From Shinisaurus crocodilurus (lineage: Eukaryota; Chordata; Lepidosauria; Squamata; Shinisauridae): a stretch of 64,000 nt of DNA. The notes beneath the pieces are model-generated. The model was not told the origin of the DNA. It worked only from the letters and a program-made list of their open reading frames with translations, and did not search any database. The translations under genes and the position numbers were made by a program. The stretch is from contig JAHFWL010001296.1 in the NCBI GenBank assembly GCA_021292165.1, forward strand, positions 1-64,000, given 5' to 3'. Each line of letters starts with the position of its first letter. The stretch's first letter is position 1. Of the stretch, positions 35,990-46,553 are shown piece after piece.

Positions 35990-37260
35990 CCGCTGCCATG
36001 AGCGCGCCTCCCGCTCTCCCCTCCGCCAGTGACGGCTGCAGAGAGAGAGAGACCCCTTCAGATCTCTGGGACAGATTCTGCCTCTCCCGCGACAGTTCTA
36101 GGCGCGCGCACAGACGGATCTCCGGCCGCCTCAGGATCAAACAACTTCCTCAAACCCCCCCCCCCCACCCCCACAAACCTCCAGCAACTTGCAATTAGGC
36201 AAAACGCCTCCCAGCGCTTCCACTCATAAACACACACACACACACACACACACTCCATCATCGCCTCCATCACACCTGTGCTCTCCTCCCACAAGTCAAA
36301 ACTCACCCCACTGCCTTTCTTCATATCTCCGCCCCTGCTGCAACCCTGCCTTGGCAACGCCCGCGTCCCCAGCACCCCATCCCCACCCACAAGGAAGGAG
36401 GTCGACTCCGAGTCCGACCCAGCCGGATCCAACCATTCGTAGGTGTTCCATTCGGCGATTTTCAGCGGGGAAACGCCAAAGGCAAAAACCACGCCCTTTA
36501 GAGAAACAAAGGAACAACCCCAGAGCACCGATGGGTGTGTGTGTCCCCCCACCCACCCACACGCTTTTATAGGGAAAACAAAAACCCACGATAGGCTACC
36601 TCCCTACAGTGTACCATCTCTACCCACAACGCGAACGTACTCTCGCTCTCTCACACACACACGACCCTCCACCACAAGCAAAGAACCGAGCATCAGTGGC
36701 TGCCCCTACCGAGATGCCCATATGAGCTATGCGTTCATTCACACACCCAGACCGCTATTCAGCCCTGTCCTCCTGACACAGTTGCGGGTGGTGCTTTGAG
36801 CCACTCCCGAGTTTCCCGCCAAAATAACCTGCACACACACTCAAGAGGGCAGACACGCGCACGCGCGCGCGCGCGCGCCCCCCGCTCGCCGGCACGGTCG
36901 GAAAGAACTCGTGTCCCGCCATTCCTTGTTTATGTGTGTCTGCAAGGGTGTCTGCAAGAGCTTCCCTGCCCCGAGAGGCTGCCCCTCTCACCCCGGTGAT
37001 GACCGCAGAGTCTCCCGCTGAGAGCAGCAGAAAGAGGAGGGGAGCACAGCGCAGGCTCCTCATGGCTTCCTCTTTCTCTCCCCGGGGCTGCGTCTGCAGT
37101 TTTCTGTGCGTTAAGCCTCGGTCGGGGTTTCCCTCAGGGCAGCAGCAACGGCGAGGAGGAGCAGAGCTAGAGCTGGGGCCGCTCCAGCCGTTATAAAGCT
37201 CAGGGCTGCCATTCAGAGGCAGGATGAGTCACCCATCCAGCTACCCCGGCAACGCTGCCT
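35990..37260 (-). promoter_or_regulatory. PROK2 CpG island and proximal promoter
   Basis: GC- and CpG-rich sequence surrounds PROK2 exon 1. On the minus strand a TATA-like TTTATAA lies at 37197-37191, placing a TSS near 37165 and giving a 5'UTR of about 100 nt. An AP-1-type TGAGTCA lies at 37225-37231, about 30 bp upstream of the TATA. The intron-1 side contains CA and CG dinucleotide runs (36229-36253 and 36851-36880). The positions are read directly; their function is inferred. Confidence 0.6.
36992..37063 (-). CDS. PROK2: PROK2 coding exon 1: signal peptide and AVITG
   Basis: Minus-strand ATG at 37063-37061, with G at -3. It encodes 24 residues, MRSLRCAPLLFLLLSAGDS followed by AVITG, and then a GTGAGA donor directly after the Gly codon (36992). 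The first part is a hydrophobic signal peptide with predicted cleavage before AVITG. The exact N-terminus AVITG is known to be required for receptor activation in prokineticins. The signal peptide is about eight residues shorter than in human PROK2 because the Leu/Pro stretch is shortened. Reading past the donor gives a longer open frame to 36755, but that is intron. The exon sits in a CpG island, with a TATA-like box about 130 nt upstream. Confidence 0.93.
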
Positions 37261-37638
37261 TCGGGGGAGAGGGACAGGAAAACACACACACACAGCCATA
37301 AATACACAAACACACACACACACCTCATCGCACAGAGGAGATACTCTCAAGTGGACGTCCAAACAGTAGCACAGAGATTCACTCACAGAAAGCTACAGAT
37401 ATGAATGAACACAAGTCTGCCAAAGGAAAGATGTGAGGTAACCCCTCCCAAAACTGGCCATCCAAAGGGTGACTGATGTATGTTCCAATATGGAAAGACA
37501 CAGGCACATGGATGGATGTATACACACACAGTCCCAACAAAGGACGCAAACGTTCCCAAAGAGGACTGTGACACAGTGCGGTACCCGCCAATCAGGTTGA
37601 AAGAGAAACAAAAGACATGGATGGCAGAATAATGTACT

Positions 37639-37644
37639 CACGTG
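37639..37644. promoter_or_regulatory. Canonical E-box CACGTG upstream of PROK2
   Basis: This palindromic CACGTG lies about 575 bp upstream of the PROK2 ATG and about 450 bp upstream of the predicted TATA box. Mammalian PROK2 is a clock-controlled gene driven by CLOCK/BMAL1 through CACGTG E-boxes. Function here is inference from one motif. Confidence 0.35.
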
Positions 37645-37780
37645 CAAGTGTACAGAGTGGTCTTGGGCATTTTACCAGCTGTGAGGCTGAATGAGATTAA
37701 CTATTTTGCACACTGAAAAATGCTATAGAAGTAATAAGTGGTCTTCTTCTAAAACAGCTTTTAGGTTTTCACGCTCAGGT

Positions 37781-38020
37781 TATTTATTTATTTATTTATT
37801 ATATTTATACCCTGCCTTTTTTCCTGCAAGGAACACAAGGTGGCTTACATAATCCTCCTCTTCTCCATGTTATCCTCACAACAACCCTGTGAAGTAGGTT
37901 AGGCTGAGAGTCAGTGACTGGCCCAAAGTCACCCAGTGAGTTTCATGGCCAAGAAGGGACTAGAACCCAGATCTCCCGAGTCCCAGTCGAGCACTCTCAC
38001 CACTACCCCACACTGGCTCT
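37781..38020 (-). repeat. Squamate tRNA-derived SINE, minus strand
   Basis: Reverse copy of the 12667/23310 family: TATTTATACCCTGCCTTTTT, then CCTGTGAAGTAGGTTAGGCTG, with B-box GGTTCTAGTCCC on the minus strand and CCACACTGGCTCT at the end. About 720 bp upstream of the PROK2 start codon. Confidence 0.85.
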
Positions 38021-39675
38021 TTGAAGGTGATACCGGACAGTTAAAGTTTGTGACACATATCTCATCCCTATGTGCTACTCATTTGTCAATCCTTGACCTT
38101 TCTATTCCTGAGTAATGTGGATTATAAACTTTCTAGGCAGGGGACTGACACTATTTAACCTTTTTCTTCTTTGCTCTACGTCTGTCATACACTTGTGTCT
38201 CTTTCTTTTAGATGTTCCAGATTCTGCTGTTGGAAAATTGAAGATAGACTCCTTTCTCCCCACATGTATACCTGATTTCTTAAAAATACTCTAATTCTTC
38301 ATCAGAAGTAACCTTAAACGCATCTGAGGGTGAACAAATAAAACACTACAAATTCTTGAAAATCAGCTCCTGTTTAGTCCATTTCTGGTCAGGAATTGTC
38401 AAATTTGTTTGTTGGATGCTCTTTAAAGAGGGATTATTTCCATTCCAAAATGTCTCTTTGATGTTTATGATTTCATAAAGTTGCAGTCAGAGATAATAAA
38501 TGGTACTTAAAAGTGCTCACTAAATAGAAGTTTCAAATTCACTCATCCATCATGTACTCTTAAACAAATTAGATAAGGTAATTTAAAAGAGAGGAAATAA
38601 TGTTCTCTGGACTCACAGTTAATGCAAATGTGCATAGATGCACTGAAACTGTCAGTTTATATGTGTGTGAAAAATCTTAATCTTTAACTTTTTGCAGGCT
38701 TATTACTGTCACAGTAATGATGGTAATGTTAAGGCATGTAAGTAAATTGAGCATTTTGCCCTGTTAAATAATGATCAGGGTGGGTGGGTCATTCTAACCT
38801 TTATAAAATCGAAATTTTCAGGTGCCAGAAAGAAGTGTTGATTGTATATACACTGAAAATTTCAGAATGATTGGTGAAATTTTGAGAGAGAAAGAGCAGT
38901 TTAAAGACAAAAAGCAAAAAGCCCCTCCCTCTGTCAAAAATGACTTTGAAAAAAACGTTGGCGATTATTCTGTAGTCACACTTCCTGAAGAGACCAGAAA
39001 ATTTTAACCAGAAAAAAATGAAGGATTTGTATTCTTGTACATACAATGATAGTTAGTGGGACTAACCATAATAATTATTTGAAATGTTGAGGGTGGGAGG
39101 AATCTGCCATTTACCTCATATTATCAGTGGCTGAGAAGGAGAAAGACAAGGTGATGCTGCTATGCCAAAAACATCTGGGGACCCAAGATGTTGGAGAACA
39201 CTGCTTTAAATGGACTATTTTAGAACTACCTTGATTAGGTATTCATTAGTTGTCTCCTCATTTGGTTTAAGATAGTCTATTTAAAGTGTTGCACCTGTTT
39301 TGGAGTTCCTTGGTGGGTCACAGATGTTCTAATTCTGGAAAAGAGCATGCCAATAGACATGCTGGCTGGAAATGATGGGAGTCACAGGCCAACACATCTG
39401 GAGGGCACCAAGTTGAGGAAGGCTGCACTTAAAAAGAGAGAAGTAGGTGGCCCTAAGTTGTTTGTCATCAGTTGTTTACAACCCCACAGCCAGCTCTGCA
39501 TATCATATTCTCCATTCTGTCCACGTGATTTATCTGCTTTGGGAGGATGAGAATTTTACTTGCACTTTCTACCTCCTTAGGGAGGATGTGGTGTTAAGGC
39601 TTGTGAGCTTTAGCTCACCTGCTTTTTGGTGCTTGGCTGAAAGCTGTATAGCCTTAACATTGTTTTGTAAACTGT
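38021..39675. other. Intergenic DNA
   Basis: No gene recognised. MITE-like traces at about 39165-39210 and 39345-39425 (GATGGGAGTCACAGGCCAAC, GGAGGGCACCAAGTTGAGGAAG) resemble 21100-21230. Confidence 0.35.
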
Positions 39676-40097
39676 AGGTTTTTTTTGTTTATTGACTATT
39701 AATAACAGGCACAAGTGGCCTTGGTGGTAAAATGTGCCTGTTATCAGCTTTGGCTGGTATGACAGCTATGATATTCCTAGATAGGGATACTCTGGCCACA
39801 GTGAACCATGCATTGGTAACCTCAGGATGCAATGTGTTTTAATGTGGGGCTGCCCTTGAGATTGGTTCAGAAGCTGCAGCTAGTGCAGAATGCAGTGGCT
39901 AGATTGCTCAGTGGAGCTTCCTACCATGCACATACAACTCCTGTGCTGAAAGCGCTGCACTGGCTACAATTAGCTACCAATTGTTCAAGGTGTTACTGCT
40001 GGATTATAAGGCCTTAAACAGCTCAGGACCAGGTTATCTGAGAGACTGCCTTCTCCTGTATAGGCCATCCCAGTCTGTGTTCTGAGGGGAGGCCTTG

Positions 40098-40377
40098 TCA
40101 TTCATTCATTTCATTTATTATATTTATATCCCACCTTTTTGCCTGCAAGGAACCCAAGGTGGCTTCCACAATCCTCCTCCTCCTCTCCATTTTATCCTCA
40201 CAACAACCCTGTGAGGTAGATCTCATAGATCATAGAGTTGGAAGAAGCCTACAAGGTAGGTGAGGCTGAGAGTCAGTGACTGGCCCAAAGTCACCCAGTG
40301 AGTTTCATGGCCGAGCAGGGACTAGAACCCGGATCTCCCAAGTCCCAGTCCAGCACTCCCACCACTATGCCACACGA
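40098..40377 (-). repeat. Squamate SINE, minus strand, carrying a CR1 3' snippet
   Basis: Reverse SINE of the 23310 family inside the L2. At about 40218-40256 it contains TCATAGATCATAGAGTTGG and AAGAAGCCTACAAG, which is CR1 3'-end sequence. Confidence 0.8.
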
Positions 40378-40457
40378 TGCCTACTGAGGCTCCTTTGGCA
40401 ATGGTGCAGTGGAGGGCCTTCTCTGTGCTGCCCACCATGCTGAATGATCTTCTCAGT

Positions 40458-41309
40458 GAGATCATAGAATCATAGAATCATAGAAAAGTAGAGTTGGAAT
40501 GGGCCTACAAGGCCATCGAGTCCAACCCCCTGCTCAATGCAGGAATCCAGGTCAAAGCATCCCTGACAGATGGCGGTCCAGCTGCACCTTGAATGCCTCC
40601 AGATTGGAAGAGCCCACCACCTCCCTAGGTAGTTGATTCCATTGTCTTATTGCTCTAACATGTTTAGGTGGAATGAATCTAGGTTCCTGTAACTTGAGCC
40701 CATTATTCCGTGTCCTGCAAACTGGGATGATAGAGAAGAGTTCCTGGCCCTCCTCTGTGTGACACCCCTTCAAGTACTGGAAGAGTGTGATCATATCTCC
40801 CCTCAGTCTCCTTTTCTGAAGGCTAAACATGCCCAGTTCTTTCAGTCTCTCCTCATAGGGCCTTGTTTCCAGTCCCTTTATCATCCTTGTTGCCCTCCTC
40901 TGAAACCTCTCCAGTTTGTCTACGTCCTTCTTAAAGTGTGGTGCCCAGAACTGGACGCAGTACTCAAGATGAGGCCTAACCAGTGCTGAGTAAAGAGGAA
41001 TTATCACTTCCTGCGATTTGGAAGTTATACTTCTATTAATGCAGCCCAAAATAGCATTTGCCTTCTTTGCAGCCACATCGCATTGCTGGCTCATATTCAG
41101 TTTGTGATCTACCACAATTCCAAGATCCTTCTCACTTGTAGTATTGTTGAGCCAAGTGTCCCCCATTCTGTAACTCTGCATTTGGTTTCCTCTCCCTAGG
41201 TGCACCACTTGGCATTTATTCCTATTAAATTTCATTCTGTTGTTTTCGGCCCAGCGCTCCAGCCTATCGAGGTCACTTTGAATTTTGTTCCTGTCTTCCA
41301 GATCAGGTG
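40458..41309 (-). mobile_element. CR1 LINE 3' fragment, minus strand, one open frame
   Basis: Starts with the reversed CR1 tail. One minus-strand frame (41352-40552) runs from DRNKIQSDLDRLERWAENNR through [20 protein letters not shown] to EAFKVQLDRHLSGML without stops. It lacks about ten residues before VRAIRQWNQLP (in-frame deletion) relative to the copy at 25540-25590. The RT core is truncated away. Confidence 0.9.
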
Positions 41310-41414
41310 GGCTCCTAGTGTGGAGTATTTCTGCCACCAAGTTAAAACACATATATTTGCCCAGGCATCCCCCTGGCTGCTAGTGTCAGCTACCCCGGTT
41401 ATTTTAATGAGATA

Positions 41415-43428
41415 ACATTTTTTTGAGCCCAAGTCCCCCTATTTTTTGAGCTTTATACCATCTATTCTTAGTAATCCTTGATCTTTCCCCCCATTGCAAT
41501 AGCTATTTACCATTACTTGCCAATCTTTAATTTCTTTCTCTGATATCTTATATGGTATCATTCTAAATAAAAAAATTAAACTTCGGTAAAATCTTCATTT
41601 TAATCAAAGCTATCCTACCAAACCATGATAATCCCAATTTTTTATAATCCTCTATTTTATTTTTAACTACTTCTTTTAATTTTTTAAAATTCCATTCCCC
41701 TATTTTATCCATATCTTTTAATATCTCAATACCTAAATATTTAATTATATTTTTTTATCTTTATATCAACTTTCCTTTGTTTAAATCCCCTTTCCTCCAG
41801 TTTACTATAATTAAATGTCATTATCTCCGATTTATCCCAATTAACCGACGTAACATTATGAGTATATAATTGATTAGTAATACCTATAAACTTTTCTCCA
41901 AACCGCATAGTTTTTATTAACATCTTTAATGCAGGCCATTCCACACAATCAAAGGCTTTAAAAATATCCAGTGCAAGAACTCCAGCTTTCAAATTATTTT
42001 TCTTTATTAAATATATTATATTCAGAACCCTTCTTGTTAAGTCTGCCATTTGTCTTCCTTGAATGAAACCACATTGATCTAACCCTATATACTTAGTTAG
42101 AAAACTATTCATTCTTCTAGCTAAAATTGCTGTCAATAATTTAGCATCTTGGATTTTATGTGGTGGGAAATAGAAGCATTTGAATTGGGTAATAGGGTGG
42201 AGAAATTTTTATTTACAAAACAAGGACATATTATGACAAAAAGATTAGAAAATCCCTTTTTAAAAAATATGTTAGAAATTTGGGGTAGAAATAAGGAAAT
42301 ATTTTTACTAGGTATATCCCCGCTTACTCCAGTGGTGGTTATGGAGGATTTTCCAGAGAATGTTAGACATTTAGAACGAATTTTTAGAGAGAAAAGGGTG
42401 ATAAGATTAATGGATTGGCTGGAAAAAATGGAGACAAGACAGCAAGTAATTGATAGGGTTGGGGCAGGAAGAATTTCGTGGTTAAATTTAATTCAACTAG
42501 TACAATGGGGTAAGAAATGGAAGAGGAGACATGAGCATGAAAGAGATTTCACCGCATTTGAGCAGTTGGTTATGATTAGAGAACTTATAGAAGGAAATGC
42601 ATCAGCTAGGGGTCTTACAAAGATGTTATATAAAATGTTGCAGAAATCAGAAGAGCAAGCAGAAAATCTTAAAATAGTTTGGGATACAGAGTTTGAAGAG
42701 GAAACATCAAAGGATGAGTGGAACAAGATTTGGGATAGGCAAATATTGAAAAATATGTTTATAAGAATCAAAGAGATTTTTTATAAGCTAATTTGGAGAT
42801 GGTATTTGACTCCGGTGAGATTAAATAGAATAGATAACAAATGTTCTCCAATGTGTTAGCGAGGATGTCAGGAGCTGGGTACATATGCTCACATGTGGTG
42901 GAGTTGTAAAAATGTAATGGATTTTTGGAAAATGATTTTTGAGGAAATATCAGAAATTGTTGGAGCTGATCTAGAGGTTTGTCCTAAACTAGCTTTGCTA
43001 TCAATAACGGAAAAGGTGACCGGTCCTCAAAACGTTAAAGAATTAATTATAAATTTGTTAATGGCAGGTAGATTAATGATAGCAAGGAAATGGAAAATTC
43101 AGCAAGTTTTCACTATTACCGATTGGTATAAAGAAGTATGGGATATGTCATTGAATGATATGTTGACTTGTAATATCAAATGCAAAAGGGGTCAATTAAA
43201 GAAAAATATTTTTAAGGATATTTGGGGTTTATTTTTGGAATATGTGTTAAAAAAGGGGAAAGGGAGTGTACCCTGTCAAGATATGTTGTATTTTTGGAAT
43301 AATGAACAATTATAGAGTTATTGTATTATTTGGTCCCATGGTGATAGGAGCACTATATTAGTTATATGTGTGTGTTATTTTCTTTGTATTGTTCAAAAAT
43401 TTTAAAATAAAATATTAAAAAAAAAAAA
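41415..43428 (+). mobile_element. L1 LINE with 5' inversion (twin-priming structure)
   Basis: Left part (41415 to about 42147) is L1 ORF2 in reverse. On the minus strand 42145 leftward gives DAKLLTAILARRMN, DQCGFIQGRQMADL and ALDIFKAFDCVEW (RT), then a deletion at about 41846 that removes the catalytic YADD region, then NWDKSEIMTFNYSKLEE, YLGIEI and RIALIKMKILPKFN. Right part (about 42148-43428) is forward: EIEAFELGNRVEKF, later the C-terminal HMWWSCKNVMDFWK. TAG at 42857-42859 interrupts an otherwise continuous frame that resumes directly. It ends with AATAAA (43406-43411) and a poly(A) of about 12. Candidate short TSD GAGATA (41409-41414 and 43431-43436). Confidence 0.9.
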
Positions 43429-43560
43429 GAGAGATATATCATTTTTTATCACTGTTTTATTGTTTTAATGATTGACTATTGTATTTTATCAAGATTTTAT
43501 CTTGAAAAATCAGATAGTTTGTTTTTTAAAATGAAGAGCAGTATAGAAATCCTCTGAAAA

Positions 43561-44619
43561 TAAATCAACAGGCTTAAAAGTGCTTAAGTTTGACTTGGTT
43601 GTGCCCAATATATTTTTAAGAAGTAGTTTTTCATTCTTCAGGATTCAAAATACTCTATTTGAAGCCAAAACATATTCTCCTTTGTCGGTATTTAACAAAA
43701 CAGCTGGACCTAAACTCAAAAGGAGGAAAAATACATAACTGTCCCATAGAGCATCAATAAAACCTTTAAAAAATATTTGTAATAATTGCTTTGCAGTTTT
43801 TAAACACAAACTGTTCAAGATAGCCAAAGCTAAAGGCATAATATATTATCGAGTAAAACAAGTGTGGAATCGTCATGCAAGTATTTCTGCACTTCCTTAC
43901 AAATTTCTTCAGCGGAGCTCTAGAGGTAGTAGGGCAGTTTATGCTAATCTAGTATTTGGCCTTCAAGCTGAGAATGGCTACAAGTGGTAAATATGACATC
44001 TTTGAATGAAGACATGCATCCCTGGAGAAAACTGAAGCAAATTACGTGTCTCTGGCATTCAGTCCCTGCCAATTTGAGACAGATCTGAACTGGTGACGTG
44101 GTGCTATTGTAAATCCCCTGTAGCAGAGCTTGTTTGAGAGTGAAAATTTCAATTTATTTTTGTTTCTGGGTTTAAATTTTTTAAAATCTCATATGAAATA
44201 TGTATGCTTTTGAAAAAGACTTAGTTTGAAAACAATCTTTAAATTAAACCTTTAGGCTTTCAACATTGGCATGTAATGACAGTTTCTCCTCTTCTTTCTC
44301 ATCTGAAGGAGTATTGGCCCAGTCCTACAAGCCTCTTCAGTCCTACCTGCCTGTATGGGCCACTGGTATAAGTCTGTTCCCTTTTTTGGGATTCCAAACT
44401 AGATGGAGAAGGACTCAAATACACACACCCTCCAGTTAGGAATCAATGTGCGAATCAGCCCAAATAATATCAGGAAAAAGAAAAAAGATAAAAATCAGGA
44501 GAGATGACAGAGCCCTTTGAATGTGATGATGGGACAGAATATTTCTCTCCTGAGTGGATTTCTGCTATCTCTTGCATCTGGCACACAGTTCCACCCATTT
44601 AAATAATTGAAAACTCTTA
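43561..44619. other. Intergenic DNA
   Basis: No gene or element recognised. Confidence 0.3.
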
Positions 44620-44991
44620 GGGCCGGTTCGCACGACCCAGGCTGCGGGTGGAGGAGGCACCAGGGGGCGACCTGCGCCCCGTGGGCATGGGCGGACCCCG
44701 GTGGAGCCAGCAGTCCCCACACCGCAGTTTGCCTCTACAGGCTGGAGCGTCGGCAGCTCTGGCAGCTCTGGGCTGCCGCCTCTGTGCGGCCCCCGCAGGA
44801 TGGCTGCCCGCTGTTCGCATGGCAGGGTGGCCACACGCGGTAGGGGCTTACCCCTCTACCAACCATGGTCACTTTGTGTGTGTCCCGCACGCGGCCGTCC
44901 CACGGGGGCACTCCCATTCAGCGTTCGCATGACACGGGAACCACGGGGGACTTCTGCTTCCCCGTGGTTCCCGTGTCGTGCGAACACGCCC
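44620..44991. mobile_element. PIF/Harbinger-like MITE, GC-rich, 372 bp
   Basis: Ends GGGCCGGTTCGCACGACCC and, inverted, GGGCGTGTTCGCACGACAC. Flanked by TTA on both sides (44617-44619 and 44992-44994), the 3-bp TWA duplication typical of PIF/Harbinger. An inner hairpin is made by GGGAACCACGGGG against CCCCGTGGTTCCC (44936-44971). No transposase. The GC-rich ORFs here are not genes. Confidence 0.75.
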
Positions 44992-44994
44992 TTA

Positions 44995-46545
44995 GTCTTT
45001 GGGCTCAAAGGGAGACCACCTGCCCAATGTAGTCTTGGAAAATAGTGATATTAATGGTATACCAGGGTTTCTTATCTGATTAGGGGAAAGGAGGCTCCCT
45101 CAGAGTCACAATAGATAAACAAACTATTTCATATCCTTTACTGTGTGCATGGGCTCAATCACATGTTGCATGTACTGTTTAAACAGTAATCCTAAACAGG
45201 CCTAAACCTGTTTAGAAATCCTATCTGTGCCTCACTACTGAATCTGCAATATTCTGTGTGGTTGTATTTTGCTTTATTTCTAGCTTTTCATACAGGGCCA
45301 AATTCTGAAACTTTCATTTTTGTAAGTGGCATTTCACCTCCAAGGTGGTATGATAATTTACTATTTTATGAGTGTACCTCCAGCTGCTATGAACATTTAA
45401 CCTTTAATAAGTGGAATTTTTTGCTATATTAATACAATGTAACTTAATGAGGACTATCACAATAGAGCAACTTACCGTACTAGCCTATATCAGCTGGGTG
45501 TGGGGCTTTGAAGCTCCTGCATGAGCAAAGGTTTCCAAATTTATTTCAATATTTAGGACAACTCCTCTTGAAGATTGTAAGTCTCCATTGCACATATAGA
45601 ACTGTTTCCCACACTGAAATAAATTATAATTTATGTTCCTGAGGTAATTCTGTATTATTGTTACAGATATTGAAGTTTTGGATTTCGGATTGGGCAGGGA
45701 TCATACTTTCCATATTGATAGATCCTCTATGTGCTGGACCATATTTGGAATTAAATTTGTACCTTTTAAGGACATGATCACTTTGTGTGTGTCCCCCCCC
45801 CCCCCCCGCCCCAGACTTGGATGTACTGACTCAGCACATCCAGTCCTAACAAACCACTGAGCAACTGTGCTGTTGCTTACACTAAATCCCTCGTAGTCCA
45901 CAGAACAAATTGAGAGAATCACAGGGTCAGAACCAATGACACAGCCAGTGCTAAATTTGTAGAAGTGATACTTGGGTTCAGGCCTCAAAACACCTGATGT
46001 ACGACCGGAGGTTCTTTTCATTAATTACTTATCAGTGAGAAAAAAATGCATTCTGCACCTGGACAGAATCCTTGGCACAAATTAAGCCTTAGGCACAATG
46101 TACAAAAACAAATGTTGCCAAAACAACTGATGCAAAAACAACAACACGTGCAGAAAGTTGTTATAACAACAACGTTATACCACTTCCTTCACTTTTATAC
46201 TATAAACAGCACAGGAAGTTCAGCTGTAGACCTTAATCTCCTCTAAATATGGCAATATTTTCTCATATGAATATATCCAGCATTGTCAAGAATATGTCTT
46301 GTTTTTTCTAGAATTGTCAATGTAATTTAACCCCAGTTTCCCTTCCAGCAATTCCTTGTTGTGGTGGGAACTACAGGGCCTGGGGTGGATCTACATTACA
46401 CTGTATATCGTCAAGTTAGCAGAACGGTACTGCTATATTCACATTCCACAGTCACTACTCACAGGGCACACTCTTGTTAAATGTACTGCACTCATCCCGG
46501 CTTGCCACCCCACACCTAACTCCGTAGCAGTAGAACTGGGCATTG
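44995..46545. other. Intergenic DNA
   Basis: No gene recognised. A poly-C tract lies at 45795-45808, and TCACTTTGTGTGTGTCCC occurs both here (45779) and in the Harbinger-like MITE (44869). Confidence 0.3.
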
Positions 46546-46553
46546 CCTTGAAC

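Larger units (their letters stand above)
22934..37063 (-). other. PROK2: PROK2 gene, start codon to stop codon (three coding exons, two introns)
   Basis: The three exons on the minus strand join in phase 0 to give about 108 residues, the length of the short mammalian prokineticin 2 form. The layout is a signal peptide (about 19 aa), the mature N-terminus AVITGA, and ten cysteines (six in exon 2, four in exon 3) in the AVIT/colipase-like pattern. Intron 1 is 36991-29942 (7.05 kb) with a GTGAGA donor and an AAG acceptor. Intron 2 is 29812-23060 (6.75 kb) with a GTACGT donor and a TTTCCAG acceptor. Known role: a secreted ligand of the Gq-coupled receptors PROKR1 and PROKR2, acting in circadian output, olfactory-bulb and GnRH neuron development, gut motility and nociception. 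The optional Arg/Lys-rich exon of the mammalian long isoform was not found in intron 2. Both introns are loaded with mobile elements. The 3' end is unresolved; an AATAAA on the minus strand at 22240-22235 is one candidate. Confidence 0.93.
39680..43560 (+). mobile_element. L2-like LINE 3' end, host of a nested insertion cluster
   Basis: L2 segments at about 39680-40097, 40378-40455, 41310-41414 and 43431-43560 are collinear with the simpler copy at 2956-3780. The segment near 39840-40000 encodes RLVQKLQLVQNAVARLLSGAS and VLKALHWLQLATN (L2 C-terminal block). The gaps are filled by a SINE (-), a CR1 (-) and an inverted L1. Confidence 0.75.

Noticed and set aside
15213..36253. CRISPR-like or satellite arrays
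   Set aside because: The repetitive tracts are ordinary di- and trinucleotide microsatellites without spacer structure.
36058..36572. ORFs on both strands in the PROK2 CpG island (127-164 codons)
   Set aside because: They cross CA/TG repeats and have no motifs; they lie in PROK2 intron 1.
44617..44932. Cluster of short GC-rich ORFs at 44.6-45.0 kb
   Set aside because: Wholly inside a 372-bp Harbinger-like MITE with TTA duplications.
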